From the NCBI GenBank assembly GCA_020350085.1, contig CP070706.1:799074-811674 (forward strand): a stretch of DNA of 12,601 nucleotides, in the 5' to 3' direction. Positions 1 to 6,687 of this stretch are shown piece after piece; the stretch's first letter is position 1, and each line of letters starts with the position of its first letter. The notes below the pieces were generated by a model that did not search any database, had not been told where the DNA came from, and saw nothing but the letters and a program-made list of their open reading frames with translations. The DNA comes from Acidobacteriota bacterium (GTDB lineage Bacteria > Acidobacteriota > Polarisedimenticolia > J045). The translations under genes were made by a program, and so were the position numbers.

Positions 1-112
1 CCGCTCGATCGGATCGAGCACGCACCGTTGAGGGCTCACCTCAGAACTGATGAACCTCGCGTGCAAGAGCGCTGCTGGACCGTGGCCTCTCGCCCTTGAT
101 CTTCCCCGTTGA
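1..112. other. left-edge stretch with no readable gene
   Basis: No open frame here gives recognisable protein. In the frame that later encodes the thiamine-diphosphate enzyme remnant there is a TGA at 110-112. The stretch presumably held the middle domain of that enzyme before decay, but I see no residual motif to prove it. Confidence 0.4.
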
Positions 113-613
113 GGCCCAGACCTTGCCGTCTTCGCAGCGCTGACGCGCGCGGCGCCCGAAAATGCGATCTCGTGCGTCAACGTGGGCAACAACATGTACT
201 CCTTCGGTCGCTACTTCGAGTGTGTCGGCCAGTCCATTCTTGATGTCCGGGTATCTCGGCTCGATCGGCTTTGCGCTGCCCTCCGCGCTCGGTGCGTGGG
301 CCGCGACTCAGGAGGAGGATTCACGCTTCGTCGGTCGCAAGTGATCTCCGTCTCCGGTAACGGCGGCTTCGGCCAATACATGGCCGAGCTGACGACGGCG
401 GTCAAGTACGAAATGAATATCGCGCATCTGCTGCTCAACAACGGCGAGCCGGGAAAGATCTGCAAGGAACGGTGTGCAGGGCGGTGGCATCTCTGGGAGA
501 CCTCGCTCGTCAATCCCGATTTCTCTCACTGCGCCGAACTCTGTGGCGCTCACGCGATCCGTGTCACGACCCACGAACAGCTCGAGGATCTTACCGATCC
601 CGAGCTGGCCTGA
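113..613 (+). pseudogene. decayed thiamine-diphosphate-dependent enzyme (PoxB / acetolactate-synthase-like), C-terminal domain remnant
   Basis: An intact relative would be a cytoplasmic ThDP enzyme (pyruvate oxidase or acetolactate synthase type) decarboxylating a 2-oxo acid. Only the C-terminal ThDP-binding domain is legible. Frame 2 reads VFAALTRAAPENAI then VGNNMYSFGRYFEC from 128. The frame moves to +3 near 242 (LMSGYLGSIGFALPSALGAW) and returns to frame 2 near 341 (VISVSGNGGFGQYMAEL to a TGA at 611-613). Both shifts are explained by single-base changes: one extra base before ATG 243, and one missing G after AAG 339-341. The ThDP motif GDG-(24)-NN keeps its 24-residue spacing but reads GNG, so the Mg2+-binding Asp is lost. 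The end (QLEDLTDPELA) looks like a roughly 15-20 codon internal deletion compared with the usual tail. An in-frame TGA lies at 110-112. Family assignment is firm; the exact substrate is not recoverable. Confidence 0.8.
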
Positions 614-751
614 AAAGATCGCCAACGAGGGCAACAGCCGGACCACCCCCATCGGTCGTGTCGCCGGGGCGCCTCGCTCGTGATCGTCCTCAGAGGGCGC
701 TTCTTCCGAGACGCGGCGACTGGTATGCTGAAATGAAAGAGGGACTTCGGC
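614..751 (+). promoter_or_regulatory. short intergenic region upstream of the STAS gene, weak extended -10 candidate
   Basis: The only promoter-like element is TGGTATGCT at 721-729, an extended -10 form (TGnTATGCT). The hexamer 17 bp upstream (TTCTTC, 701-706) is a poor -35. If used, transcription would start only about 16 bp before the ATG, around the Shine-Dalgarno AAAGAGGG (736-743), so this candidate is doubtful. The ribosome binding site itself, 8 bases before ATG 752, is convincing. Confidence 0.25.
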
Positions 752-1114
752 ATGACTCGTCGGAAGCTCGAGATAAGCGTCGAGAACCGCGATGAGGGAG
801 CGCTGGTTTATGCTCTGTCAGGCGACCTGCACGGATCGGCGGAAGCATACGGACTGCAGGAGGAAGTCCGGGGCCGGATCGCCAAGGGTACACGCAAGGT
901 CGTGATCGACCTGGCCCACGTTCGTCGGATCGACAGCTCCGGAATCGGCATCCTGGTGGCGATGATGTGGTCCGCTTCGCGGGCTGGCGGCAGGCTGATC
1001 CTGTCGGCGGTTCCCGACCCCGCCGAGCGGCTGCTCAGCATCGCGATGCTGCTCGACCACATCGAACACACCGACACGGTGGGAGCCGCGCTCGCTAGGT
1101 TGGCCGAGGGCTGA
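752..1114 (+). CDS. STAS-domain anti-sigma-factor antagonist (SpoIIAA/RsbV-like)
   Basis: This 120-residue single-domain protein has the STAS fold size and pattern: an N-terminal beta region (VYALSGDLHG, residues 19-28), helix, VVIDLAHVRRIDSSGIGIL (50-68) and a C-terminal helix. D61-S62-S63-G64 is the family's phosphorylation loop. In SpoIIAA/RsbV a partner HPK/GHKL-type kinase phosphorylates the first Ser, which stops the protein binding the anti-sigma factor, so S62 is the predicted switch residue. The protein is cytoplasmic, with no signal peptide or membrane segment. The ATG at 752 is supported by AAAGAGGG 8 bases upstream. No anti-sigma kinase or sigma factor lies nearby, so this is an orphan antagonist whose partners must be elsewhere. 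Its last 20 bases overlap the end of the convergent methyltransferase gene. Family is confident; the regulon is unknown. Confidence 0.88.
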   Translation: MTRRKLEISVENRDEGALVYALSGDLHGSAEAYGLQEEVRGRIAKGTRKVVIDLAHVRRIDSSGIGILVAMMWSASRAGGRLILSAVPDPAERLLSIAMLLDHIEHTDTVGAALARLAEG

Positions 1115-1730
1115 TCGTACGCTCGGCGACGCGCTGAGCGTGGACCAGACAGTCGATCGCGATCGCCTCGCCTTCCCCGGTATCGACGGAACGCTCTCGG
1201 CGTCCTGCCTCGATGATGCGCAGATCTTCGAGCTCACCGAGGACATCGGTCACTTGACTCGCTACGTAGAGCACTTCCGGACTCTTGGGCCCGCCGTGGC
1301 CGTGGTCGAGGTTGGACCTGTCGTGTCCCACGAGCAGCAACTGCCCGCCCGGCACCGTGGCCCGGGCGGCGCGGCGGATCACGCCCGTCATCTCGCGCCA
1401 CGGCAAGTGCAGATAGAAGATGATGACCAGCTCGTAGCCCGGCTGCTCGAAGCTATCTCGCGTGACGTCAGCCAGAACCCACTCGACGCTCACCCCCCGC
1501 ACTTGCGCCAACCGGCGCGCCTTGTCGAGTCCCACTCCCGAGTAATCGACGGCCGTGACCTTCCAGCCCCGCTCGGCGAGCCACACCGCGTTGCGACCTT
1601 CTCCGGTGGCCACGTCGAGCGCGCGGCCTGCGACCAGATCCGCAGCCTTCTCGACGAGGAAGCGGTTCGGCTCAGCCGTCCAGACAAACTCACTCGTCGC
1701 GTACCGGCGGTCCCAGTCTTCGCGCGTCAT
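1095..1730 (-). CDS. class I SAM-dependent methyltransferase (TehB-like / small-molecule type)
   Basis: The 211-residue product transfers methyl from S-adenosylmethionine to an unknown acceptor in the cytoplasm. It opens with WDRRYATSEFVWTAEPNRF (6-24), typical of this TehB-like group. It carries motif I ALDVATGEGRN (37-47, glycine-rich SAM loop), the acidic end of strand 2 at D62 (VTAVDYS), D88 in VLADV, and the post-motif PGGQLLLVGHD (127-137) on strand 5. The frame is also open to GTG 1742 and TTG 1745. I chose ATG 1730 because GGTGAG lies about 7 bases upstream and the family starts close to the WDRRY segment; GTG 1742 is a live alternative. It lies about 90 bp downstream of the C25 peptidase remnant on the same strand, but the jobs look unrelated. 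It stops with TAG, showing that amber acts as a normal terminator in this genome. The substrate cannot be read from sequence; tellurite or thiopurine roles known for relatives are not implied. Confidence 0.88.
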   Translation of the reverse strand: MTREDWDRRYATSEFVWTAEPNRFLVEKAADLVAGRALDVATGEGRNAVWLAERGWKVTAVDYSGVGLDKARRLAQVRGVSVEWVLADVTRDSFEQPGYELVIIFYLHLPWREMTGVIRRAARATVPGGQLLLVGHDRSNLDHGHGGPKSPEVLYVASQVTDVLGELEDLRIIEAGRRERSVDTGEGEAIAIDCLVHAQRVAERTISPRPT

Positions 1731-1820
1731 CGAGCCACTCACCAAGCTTCCCGCCAGCCTACTGTTCGCCCATAGGGATTCACTCCCGCACCGTGTTAGA
1801 AGCCGCGCGGTCCCATCCGA

Positions 1821-2309
1821 TTATGGCGGCGGCTCCTCCCCGGAGCTGCCAGCAGCGTTCTTCGCCGAGACCAGGTAGCAGTAGGTTCCGTAACTCGGAT
1901 CAGCGGCGTCGAGGTCGCGCCAGCTCGTTCGGGTCGGCTCTCCGATCTGTTCGAACGGCTGTTGCGGGCTCGGGGTGCGGAAGACCGGATAGAAGCGCGC
2001 AGCGTCGTGCTCGGCATCAATAGGGGGTGCGGGCCAGGTCAGGACGAGATCGCGCCCGGACCGCTCCAAGGTGAGGTTGTCTCCGATCTCGTTCGGCGGC
2101 GCGCCGTCGGCAGGAGCAAAGCTGCTGCAATCGACTTTGCGCCGAAAGACGGACACCTCGTCGACGAGTAGTTCGACGAGAGGGTCGTCCGGTGTCATCC
2201 GCACGCTGTCCGTGGCTTCGAAGCGGAGTTTCATGTTGCTCGTCGGCGCGACGTGAGACGCCAGATCGACGGCCCGCTGTACCCAGCGCGAGACATTCGC
2301 GTCGAGTCG
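1821..2309 (-). pseudogene. C-terminal tail of the first C25 peptidase, separated by an in-frame TAG
   Basis: These 162 sense codons continue, in exactly the same frame, the ORF that ends at the TAG at 2310-2312, and finish at a TAA at 1821-1823. They begin RLDANVSRWVQRAVDL, completing the jelly-roll module cut by the stop, run through KLRFEATDS and VELLVDEVSVFRRK (a typical last strand of a MAM/jelly-roll domain), then an FN3-like segment (LTLERSGRDLVLTWPAP ... GTYCYLVSAKNAAG) and a proline-rich end. The first in-frame ATG (2234) lies inside the domain and has no obvious ribosome binding site, so independent translation is unlikely. Codon use matches the upstream part. The tail is either lost to a nonsense mutation, reached by readthrough, or restored if the TAG is a sequencing error. 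Confidence 0.75.
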
Positions 2310-2312
2310 CTA
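2310..2312 (-). other. in-frame amber (TAG) interrupting the C25 peptidase 1 jelly-roll domain
   Basis: The frame reads GGQSWIDL-TAG-RLDANVSRW with coherent domain sequence on both sides. One base change from GAG (Glu) or CAG (Gln) would produce this TAG. The base after the stop is C, the context usually least efficient for termination. Other genes in the window (methyltransferase, hydrolase) end naturally at TAG, which argues against genome-wide amber reassignment. Confidence 0.85.
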
Positions 2313-4835
2313 GAGGTCGATCCAGCTCTGACCGCCGTCGTTGCTGACGCGGGCGCGGTACGAACCTTCGTTCAAGTATGCCACCGCTGTTCGATGAAAC
2401 CATCGCCAAAATCGTGCCTGTAGCCGGCCTTCACCGGTGCCATCGAAAACCGGCGAGACGATGTAGGTCGTCCCGTTGTCGAGATCGCCAGCGCGCGGAT
2501 CGAAGCCGCCACCCACGGAGGGATTCCCCGTCACCCAGCACAGCGCGGCATCTTGATCGGTCACATCTTCTTCAGGCTGGACCGGACCGACCCAGCCGTC
2601 CGTCACTCCGTGGGGGTCCTGTCTGACGAATGCTCCTCCTGTAGGGCTGCCGCCGACGGCCCAGCCGCGGTCGCTTTCGAAATCGTCCTCGAAGACGCCG
2701 ATCTCGGTCTCGAGACCGGCGACGAGCTCGAACACGCTCACATCCACCAAAGCGTCGTCGTGCCGCACTTCGAGTCGGAACGCCGGCCGTTCGCCGCAGC
2801 CGATATCGAGCGTCACCGTGAACGCTTCGGACACGTTCTCGGCCGCCTCGCCCGCCGGGATGTCGTCCCAGCGAGCCCAATGGTCGTGAACGCTCACGCC
2901 GGGAGTGCTGCTCGAGAGCCGCGCATCGATCCCCTGGGCCGGCTCGCTACCTTCGTTTATCAGCGAGATCGCCAGCTTCACGGTCTCGCCGGGATCGGCA
3001 ATGCCGTTCGCGTTCGCGTAGGCGGGATCGCCGTCGATGACACGATGCGTCGCATAGCGCAGAGCCGTTCGCCGGGCCTGAATCGGAGTCGCCGGGTCCC
3101 CGTGGAGATTCGTCTCGAGAAAGCAGTAACGGGAGGTACCGTCAGTCTGCGCGGAGCCGGCGTTGTCCTCACGGGAATCGTCATTCGCCTCCCCGAGCGT
3201 GCCGAGTCCTTCCGTGAAGATGGCGTCGAAAAACTCGTGCGCGTAGCGCTGGCTCAGGCAGTACGGCCACCCGACACAGTACCAGCCGTATCGTCCGTTC
3301 ATCACGACCCCGAACGCGGCGTGCTCTGCGCTCAGGAAATGCTCGGAAATCGCCTCCTCATTGCCGCTCACGCCCTGATCGAACGCCCCAGCGTAGCATC
3401 CCTGGCTGTAGGAGAAGAACGGTGTCTCGTTGGCCAGCGCCTCGACGTCGGAGATACCGATTCCCATCACATAGTTGGCGCCGGCATGGCCTAGATGATT
3501 CGTCAAGTGAGGTCCTCGGTGAAGACTCGCCATCACGTTCGCGTACTGAAACGTCTCCGGTCGCGCGAAGAGCCGCTCGACGTCGTACTCGTTCTCGTCG
3601 ATCAGCGCGGCGGTCTCTTCCATTGCATCGTCACCCCAGGTCGAATCGTCGAGCGTCTCTCCCATCAGGACGATGTCGCAGCGGCGCTGCTCCGACAGGC
3701 CCGACTCGTAGGCGATCAGCTTATCGATCCAGCGATCGGCCTCTTCGGCCGTGTCCACCGTCGCACGACCGATATGCACCTCGGCATAGTAGTCGACCTC
3801 TTCCGGCTCGCAGAACGTGCCGTCGCCGTCGCCGTCCCAGTCGCCATCGAGAGCGCCGAAGTAGTAATCGGAGGGCGTGTTGTCTGCTCCGGGGCAGTGT
3901 CGGATCGGGATCAGCGCCTGGCCCTCGTCATCGACGTCGTCGCCACCAAGCAGGGCGAAACTCGTTCCGTGCTGCTCATAGCGCTCGGCTATCGCGTTTC
4001 GCAGCTTCTCCGCCCGGTCCCGCCCCGCGTAGCCTTCGTCAATCGCCTCGATCGTGACCAGCTCGCCGTTCAATCCGTGCGCACCGCGGTGCGCGAGCAG
4101 CCTCTCGAACGGTGCGCGCAGCCTCTCGGCCGTCACGATCAGATACGGGACATCGGCCGTTCGGCCGGCCTCTGGCCGGCCGTGGCTGAACGCCGTCTCG
4201 GGGTTCAACACCACGCGCGCCAGCTCGTCGATGTCGTTCTGCAGTCCCCGAGGCGCCGCAAGCGGCGCATCGGCCGCCGGCACCAATCGAATGCGCGCCT
4301 CGAGATGCCCCCAAGCCCACAGCTCGCCGGAGAGCGGACGCACCTGCAACGGATGGACCGTGATCGTCGCCAGCTTGTAGCCGCGAAACGATCCCGAGCC
4401 GCTGATCCTCGCCGGTTGGCGCGGGTATGGATCGCCGGAGCCGTAAACGGCCGGGTCCGGGCCCGAAGCCGGAAGCGGAGGCTGTCCCACAGGCCGCGGC
4501 TCGCGCCCCCAGGCGACCCGAATCGTCCGATCGAGAACTGTCGGTGAGCCGGCGAGCCGTACGGCCTCGGGACTCCTGCCCGGTGGCAGCGCGAGCGTGT
4601 AGCTGGCCACCGGCAAGATCGGATGTCCCGGCGTTTCGGCAAGCGACGGTAGCTGCCCCACGACCGGCACGGTCCCTTCGGCTATGCGCTCGAACTCGGG
4701 CGCGGGGAACGACAGCCGCACGACGATCTCGTCATCAGTGACTTTGACGTCTGGCACGAGCTCCGCGGCGGAAGCGGCGAGCAGGGACAGCGAGATCGCG
4801 GCGGACGCGGCACCGGCGATGGTGCGGAGCGTCAT
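2310..4835 (-). CDS. secreted C25-family (gingipain-type) cysteine peptidase 1, truncated by in-frame TAG
   Basis: This is an exported endopeptidase of clan CD. Residues 1-24 form a Sec signal peptide (IAGAASAAISLSLLAASAA). About 25-200 resemble the C25 propeptide (HPILPVASYTLALPPG), and about 229-590 are catalytic. The catalytic pair is H450 in NHLGHAGANYVMG and C480 in FFSYSQGCYAGAFD. The domain ends with FLETNLHGDPATPI (572-585), matching the GDP block that closes C25 domains. An acidic DxDxDxDxD loop at 330-338 suggests bound Ca2+. A CARDB/Ig-like module follows (NGIADPGETVKLAISL, 610-625), then a jelly-roll module from about 715, cut at residue 841 by TAG. ATG 4835 has AGAGG about 6 bases upstream. 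The gene lies 110 bp after a small secreted protein on the same strand and may be co-transcribed with it. All catalytic elements precede the stop, so the truncated enzyme could still be active. Cleavage specificity is not readable. Confidence 0.88.
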   Translation of the reverse strand: MTLRTIAGAASAAISLSLLAASAAELVPDVKVTDDEIVVRLSFPAPEFERIAEGTVPVVGQLPSLAETPGHPILPVASYTLALPPGRSPEAVRLAGSPTVLDRTIRVAWGREPRPVGQPPLPASGPDPAVYGSGDPYPRQPARISGSGSFRGYKLATITVHPLQVRPLSGELWAWGHLEARIRLVPAADAPLAAPRGLQNDIDELARVVLNPETAFSHGRPEAGRTADVPYLIVTAERLRAPFERLLAHRGAHGLNGELVTIEAIDEGYAGRDRAEKLRNAIAERYEQHGTSFALLGGDDVDDEGQALIPIRHCPGADNTPSDYYFGALDGDWDGDGDGTFCEPEEVDYYAEVHIGRATVDTAEEADRWIDKLIAYESGLSEQRRCDIVLMGETLDDSTWGDDAMEETAALIDENEYDVERLFARPETFQYANVMASLHRGPHLTNHLGHAGANYVMGIGISDVEALANETPFFSYSQGCYAGAFDQGVSGNEEAISEHFLSAEHAAFGVVMNGRYGWYCVGWPYCLSQRYAHEFFDAIFTEGLGTLGEANDDSREDNAGSAQTDGTSRYCFLETNLHGDPATPIQARRTALRYATHRVIDGDPAYANANGIADPGETVKLAISLINEGSEPAQGIDARLSSSTPGVSVHDHWARWDDIPAGEAAENVSEAFTVTLDIGCGERPAFRLEVRHDDALVDVSVFELVAGLETEIGVFEDDFESDRGWAVGGSPTGGAFVRQDPHGVTDGWVGPVQPEEDVTDQDAALCWVTGNPSVGGGFDPRAGDLDNGTTYIVSPVFDGTGEGRLQARFWRWFHRTAVAYLNEGSYRARVSNDGGQSWIDL

Positions 4836-4945
4836 GATCCACCTCTTCGATGCACTCCCTCCCGCACCCGGACCTAGAATGCTACCGCGTTCAGTGGCTT
4901 TATCTGATCACAAGACATCAGTAAGCCGGTTGTAGAGGACAAGCT
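4836..4945 (-). promoter_or_regulatory. leader between the small secreted protein and C25 peptidase 1
   Basis: 110 bp with no ORF. It holds the peptidase's ribosome binding site (AGAGG, about 6 bases before ATG 4835). No hairpin plus T-run and no properly spaced -35/-10 pair is visible on the minus strand, so the peptidase may depend on a promoter upstream of the small gene. Confidence 0.3.
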
Positions 4946-5356
4946 TCAGGCGGAGTCTGAGGTCATCGCCCACCCACAACTCGGATCGAGTCGGACTGGC
5001 CGATCTGGATCAGAACATCCTCGAAAACTGAGGTTGTAGAAGAAATCGTGCGCCGCGGGAAGGTTCTCACCCGCGCTCGCCGACGCTGCATCGTGAAAGA
5101 CGAGCTGCACCTCGAGGTCGTAGCGTTCGATCTTGCGATCATGGCGCTGAGAAGGCTCGTAGATCCTCCCTGCCCGCAAAAGAATCTCGCGGTCCACCAA
5201 GTTCAGCGCGTCACCGGGCGCCAATACGAGGTCGGCCCCGGAGGACGGGCAATGCTCCGGTTGAGCCCAGGCGACAGGGACTTGTGTAACGATGGGAACA
5301 AAAAACAACAAATACGAAACGTCTAGAAGACTTCTTCTCTGCTGCCGAACACGCAT
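4946..5356 (-). CDS. small secreted protein of unknown function, upstream of C25 peptidase 1
   Basis: I do not recognise this 136-residue protein. A basic N-terminus (RVRQQRR) is followed by a hydrophobic core (VSYLLFFVPIVTQVPVAWA, 13-31) and a likely cleavage after AWA, leaving a mature chain of about 105 residues. That chain has three cysteines (C36, C114, C127), so at most one disulfide plus a free Cys, a beta-rich hydrophilic stretch (YDLEVQLVFHDA, 79-90) and an aromatic segment HDFFYNLSF (103-111). It has no transmembrane helix or lipobox. ATG 5356 is chosen because GGAAGAGG sits about 5 bases upstream and the signal peptide starts there; the frame is open to 5542 but that extension is Arg-rich and signal-less. 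It lies 110 bp before the C25 gene on the same strand, so it may be a partner of that peptidase, an inhibitor or a separate envelope protein. None of these is proven. Confidence 0.7.
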   Translation of the reverse strand: MRVRQQRRSLLDVSYLLFFVPIVTQVPVAWAQPEHCPSSGADLVLAPGDALNLVDREILLRAGRIYEPSQRHDRKIERYDLEVQLVFHDAASASAGENLPAAHDFFYNLSFRGCSDPDRPVRLDPSCGWAMTSDSA

Positions 5357-5668
5357 GCCGACCTCTTCCGCCCCCCCGGACTCGTGGCCTGGAACAACGC
5401 ACCGCGGCGCGATGCCGTCGTCCCGTCTCTTCCCGGACTCGTTAATCAGCGCGTCCCCCGAGTGACCGTGCCGGAGCTTGTTTCGCCAGCCGCGCAGGCG
5501 CAGAAGAAGCGTTGTGGCCCGCCTGCTCGCCGCGTCCCTCACGCGCGCTCGGACGCCCGACTCGGCCGCGTGATGCGTCTCGGGTTAGCATCTCGTTCTC
5601 CTGGGATCCCGCCGGCGGTGTGACATCTTGCCGGAGCGCGCAGCAGTGCGCGCTCAAAGGAGCGCCCC
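5357..5668. promoter_or_regulatory. divergent intergenic region with a perfect hairpin next to the hydrolase RBS
   Basis: This 312-bp GC-rich gap lies between the minus-strand small secreted gene and the plus-strand hydrolase, and should contain both promoters. I find no convincing -35/-10 pair on either strand; TTAGCAT near 5585-5591 is the best -10-like string for the hydrolase but lacks a partner. Short open frames here are Arg/Pro-rich and look non-coding. Confidence 0.5.
5634..5655 (+). repeat. perfect 9-bp inverted repeat (hairpin) directly upstream of the hydrolase Shine-Dalgarno
   Basis: The arms GAGCGCGCA (5634-5642) and TGCGCGCTC (5647-5655) are perfectly complementary around a GCAG tetraloop. 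The 3' arm ends one base before the Shine-Dalgarno AAAGGAG (5656-5662), which itself sits 6 bases before ATG 5669. In mRNA this would form a very stable stem touching the ribosome site. It could tune initiation or protect the 5' end; as DNA it could be an operator. There is no T-run, so it is not an intrinsic terminator. Confidence 0.6.
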
Positions 5669-6634
5669 ATGAACAAGCAGCTCAGCCTGGCTGTGGCAGC
5701 CATTCTGATTCTCGCGAGTGCGTGCGCGCCGAGATCCCCCGAGACCCCGGGTGAGCTCGCAGAAGCCCCTCTGCTCGAGAACGGCTCGTTCGACGTCGTT
5801 CTCGACGGCATCGCGATTCATTACGAGGTGCACGGCACAGGGCCCGTGCTGATGACGGTCCCCAACTCGTGGGGCTTGACGCTCGAAGGCTTGCGGGCGG
5901 TGTATCGCCCGCTCGAAGAGCACGTGACGATCGTCTACTTCGACCCGCGCGGAATGGGCCGATCGGGACCGATTCGCGAAGCTGCCGACATGGGCCTCGA
6001 AGCCGTGCGGGAGGACTTCGATGCGCTTCGCCGGCACCTCGGACTCGACCGCGTGCATGCGATCGGCTGGTCGAACGGTGCCACGAATCTGATCCTTCTC
6101 GCGCTCGAGTATCCGGAGGCACTCTCCTCGGCGATCTTCCTGCATGCGGCACCGAGCTTTACGGAGGACGATGCCGCCGCGCTGCAAGCCGATCACCAGG
6201 AGATGTTCGCCAGCTGGGCCGAGTTCGAGCAGTTTCTGTCACGCTCCGAAATGACGGCCGAAGAGTCGAACGAGCAGATGAAGCAGTTTCTGCTCGAGAA
6301 GTTCTTTCCGCAGCTGTTCGCCGACGAGCAAGCTGCGCGCGCGCGTGTCGAACTGCTGTTTAAGGAGGCAGGCTTCAGCCTCGCGCACTCGCAATACAGC
6401 GATGCGGAGATGCCGATCTACGACTTCAGGGATCGTCTCGCCGAGATTCCCGTCCGCAGCCTGGTCATCGCCGGCCGACACGACCTGCTGCCCCCGGAGA
6501 AGGTCGCTGAGCTGAGCGACGGGCTCGCCGACTCACAGTTCGTCGTCTTCGAGCAGAGCGGTCACTTCGCACCCGTCGAGGAGCCAGAGAAGTTCATCGC
6601 CGCAGTGGTCGAGTTCCTCGACACGGGCGCGTAG
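5669..6634 (+). CDS. alpha/beta-hydrolase lipoprotein (S33 / proline-iminopeptidase-like)
   Basis: This 321-residue serine hydrolase is predicted to be lipid-anchored outside the cytoplasmic membrane. The signal sequence LSLAVAAILILASAC ends at Cys19; the lipobox (A-S-A-C) lacks the usual Leu at -3, so anchoring is likely but not certain. The hydrolase fold runs from about 41 to 320. It has IHYEVHGTGPVLMTVPNSWG (50-69), FDPRGMGRS (91-99, typical of proline iminopeptidase/S33 relatives), the nucleophile elbow GWSNG with Ser135, the acid in IAGRHDLLPP (Asp272) and the base in EQSGHFAPVEEP (His299). A cap insertion of about 100 residues (160-255) is rich in acidic and Gln residues. The start is fixed by AAAGGAG 6 bases before ATG 5669. 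It is divergent from the small secreted protein and convergent with the second C25 peptidase. Peptidase action on products of those enzymes is attractive, but esterase or lactonase activity is equally possible. Confidence 0.88.
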   Translation: MNKQLSLAVAAILILASACAPRSPETPGELAEAPLLENGSFDVVLDGIAIHYEVHGTGPVLMTVPNSWGLTLEGLRAVYRPLEEHVTIVYFDPRGMGRSGPIREAADMGLEAVREDFDALRRHLGLDRVHAIGWSNGATNLILLALEYPEALSSAIFLHAAPSFTEDDAAALQADHQEMFASWAEFEQFLSRSEMTAEESNEQMKQFLLEKFFPQLFADEQAARARVELLFKEAGFSLAHSQYSDAEMPIYDFRDRLAEIPVRSLVIAGRHDLLPPEKVAELSDGLADSQFVVFEQSGHFAPVEEPEKFIAAVVEFLDTGA

Positions 6635-6687
6635 CCCGAGTCGTTCGGGAAGCCCTCTGCGTCGAGCTCTGACTGGGGGCGCGCCGC

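Noticed and set aside
2310..2312. Amber codon as pyrrolysine or a genome-wide recoding signal
   Set aside because: The methyltransferase and hydrolase genes use TAG as a natural end, no Pyl machinery is in view, and a single substitution explains the site.
2553..4547. Long plus-strand open frames opposite C25 peptidase 1 (2553-3494 and 3495-4547)
   Set aside because: They are antisense shadows caused by GC-biased third positions. The minus strand has signal peptide, catalytic motifs and domain order; these translations show no recognisable domain and lack good ribosome sites.
5357..5542. N-terminal extension of the small secreted protein
   Set aside because: It is basic, low in hydrophobic pattern and would place the signal peptide at residue 70 or later; GGAAGAGG precedes ATG 5356.
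6635..6649. CCCGA-GTCGT-TCGGG hairpin after the hydrolase stop codon, possible terminator
   Set aside because: Only a 5-bp stem with no T-run on either strand; too weak to call.
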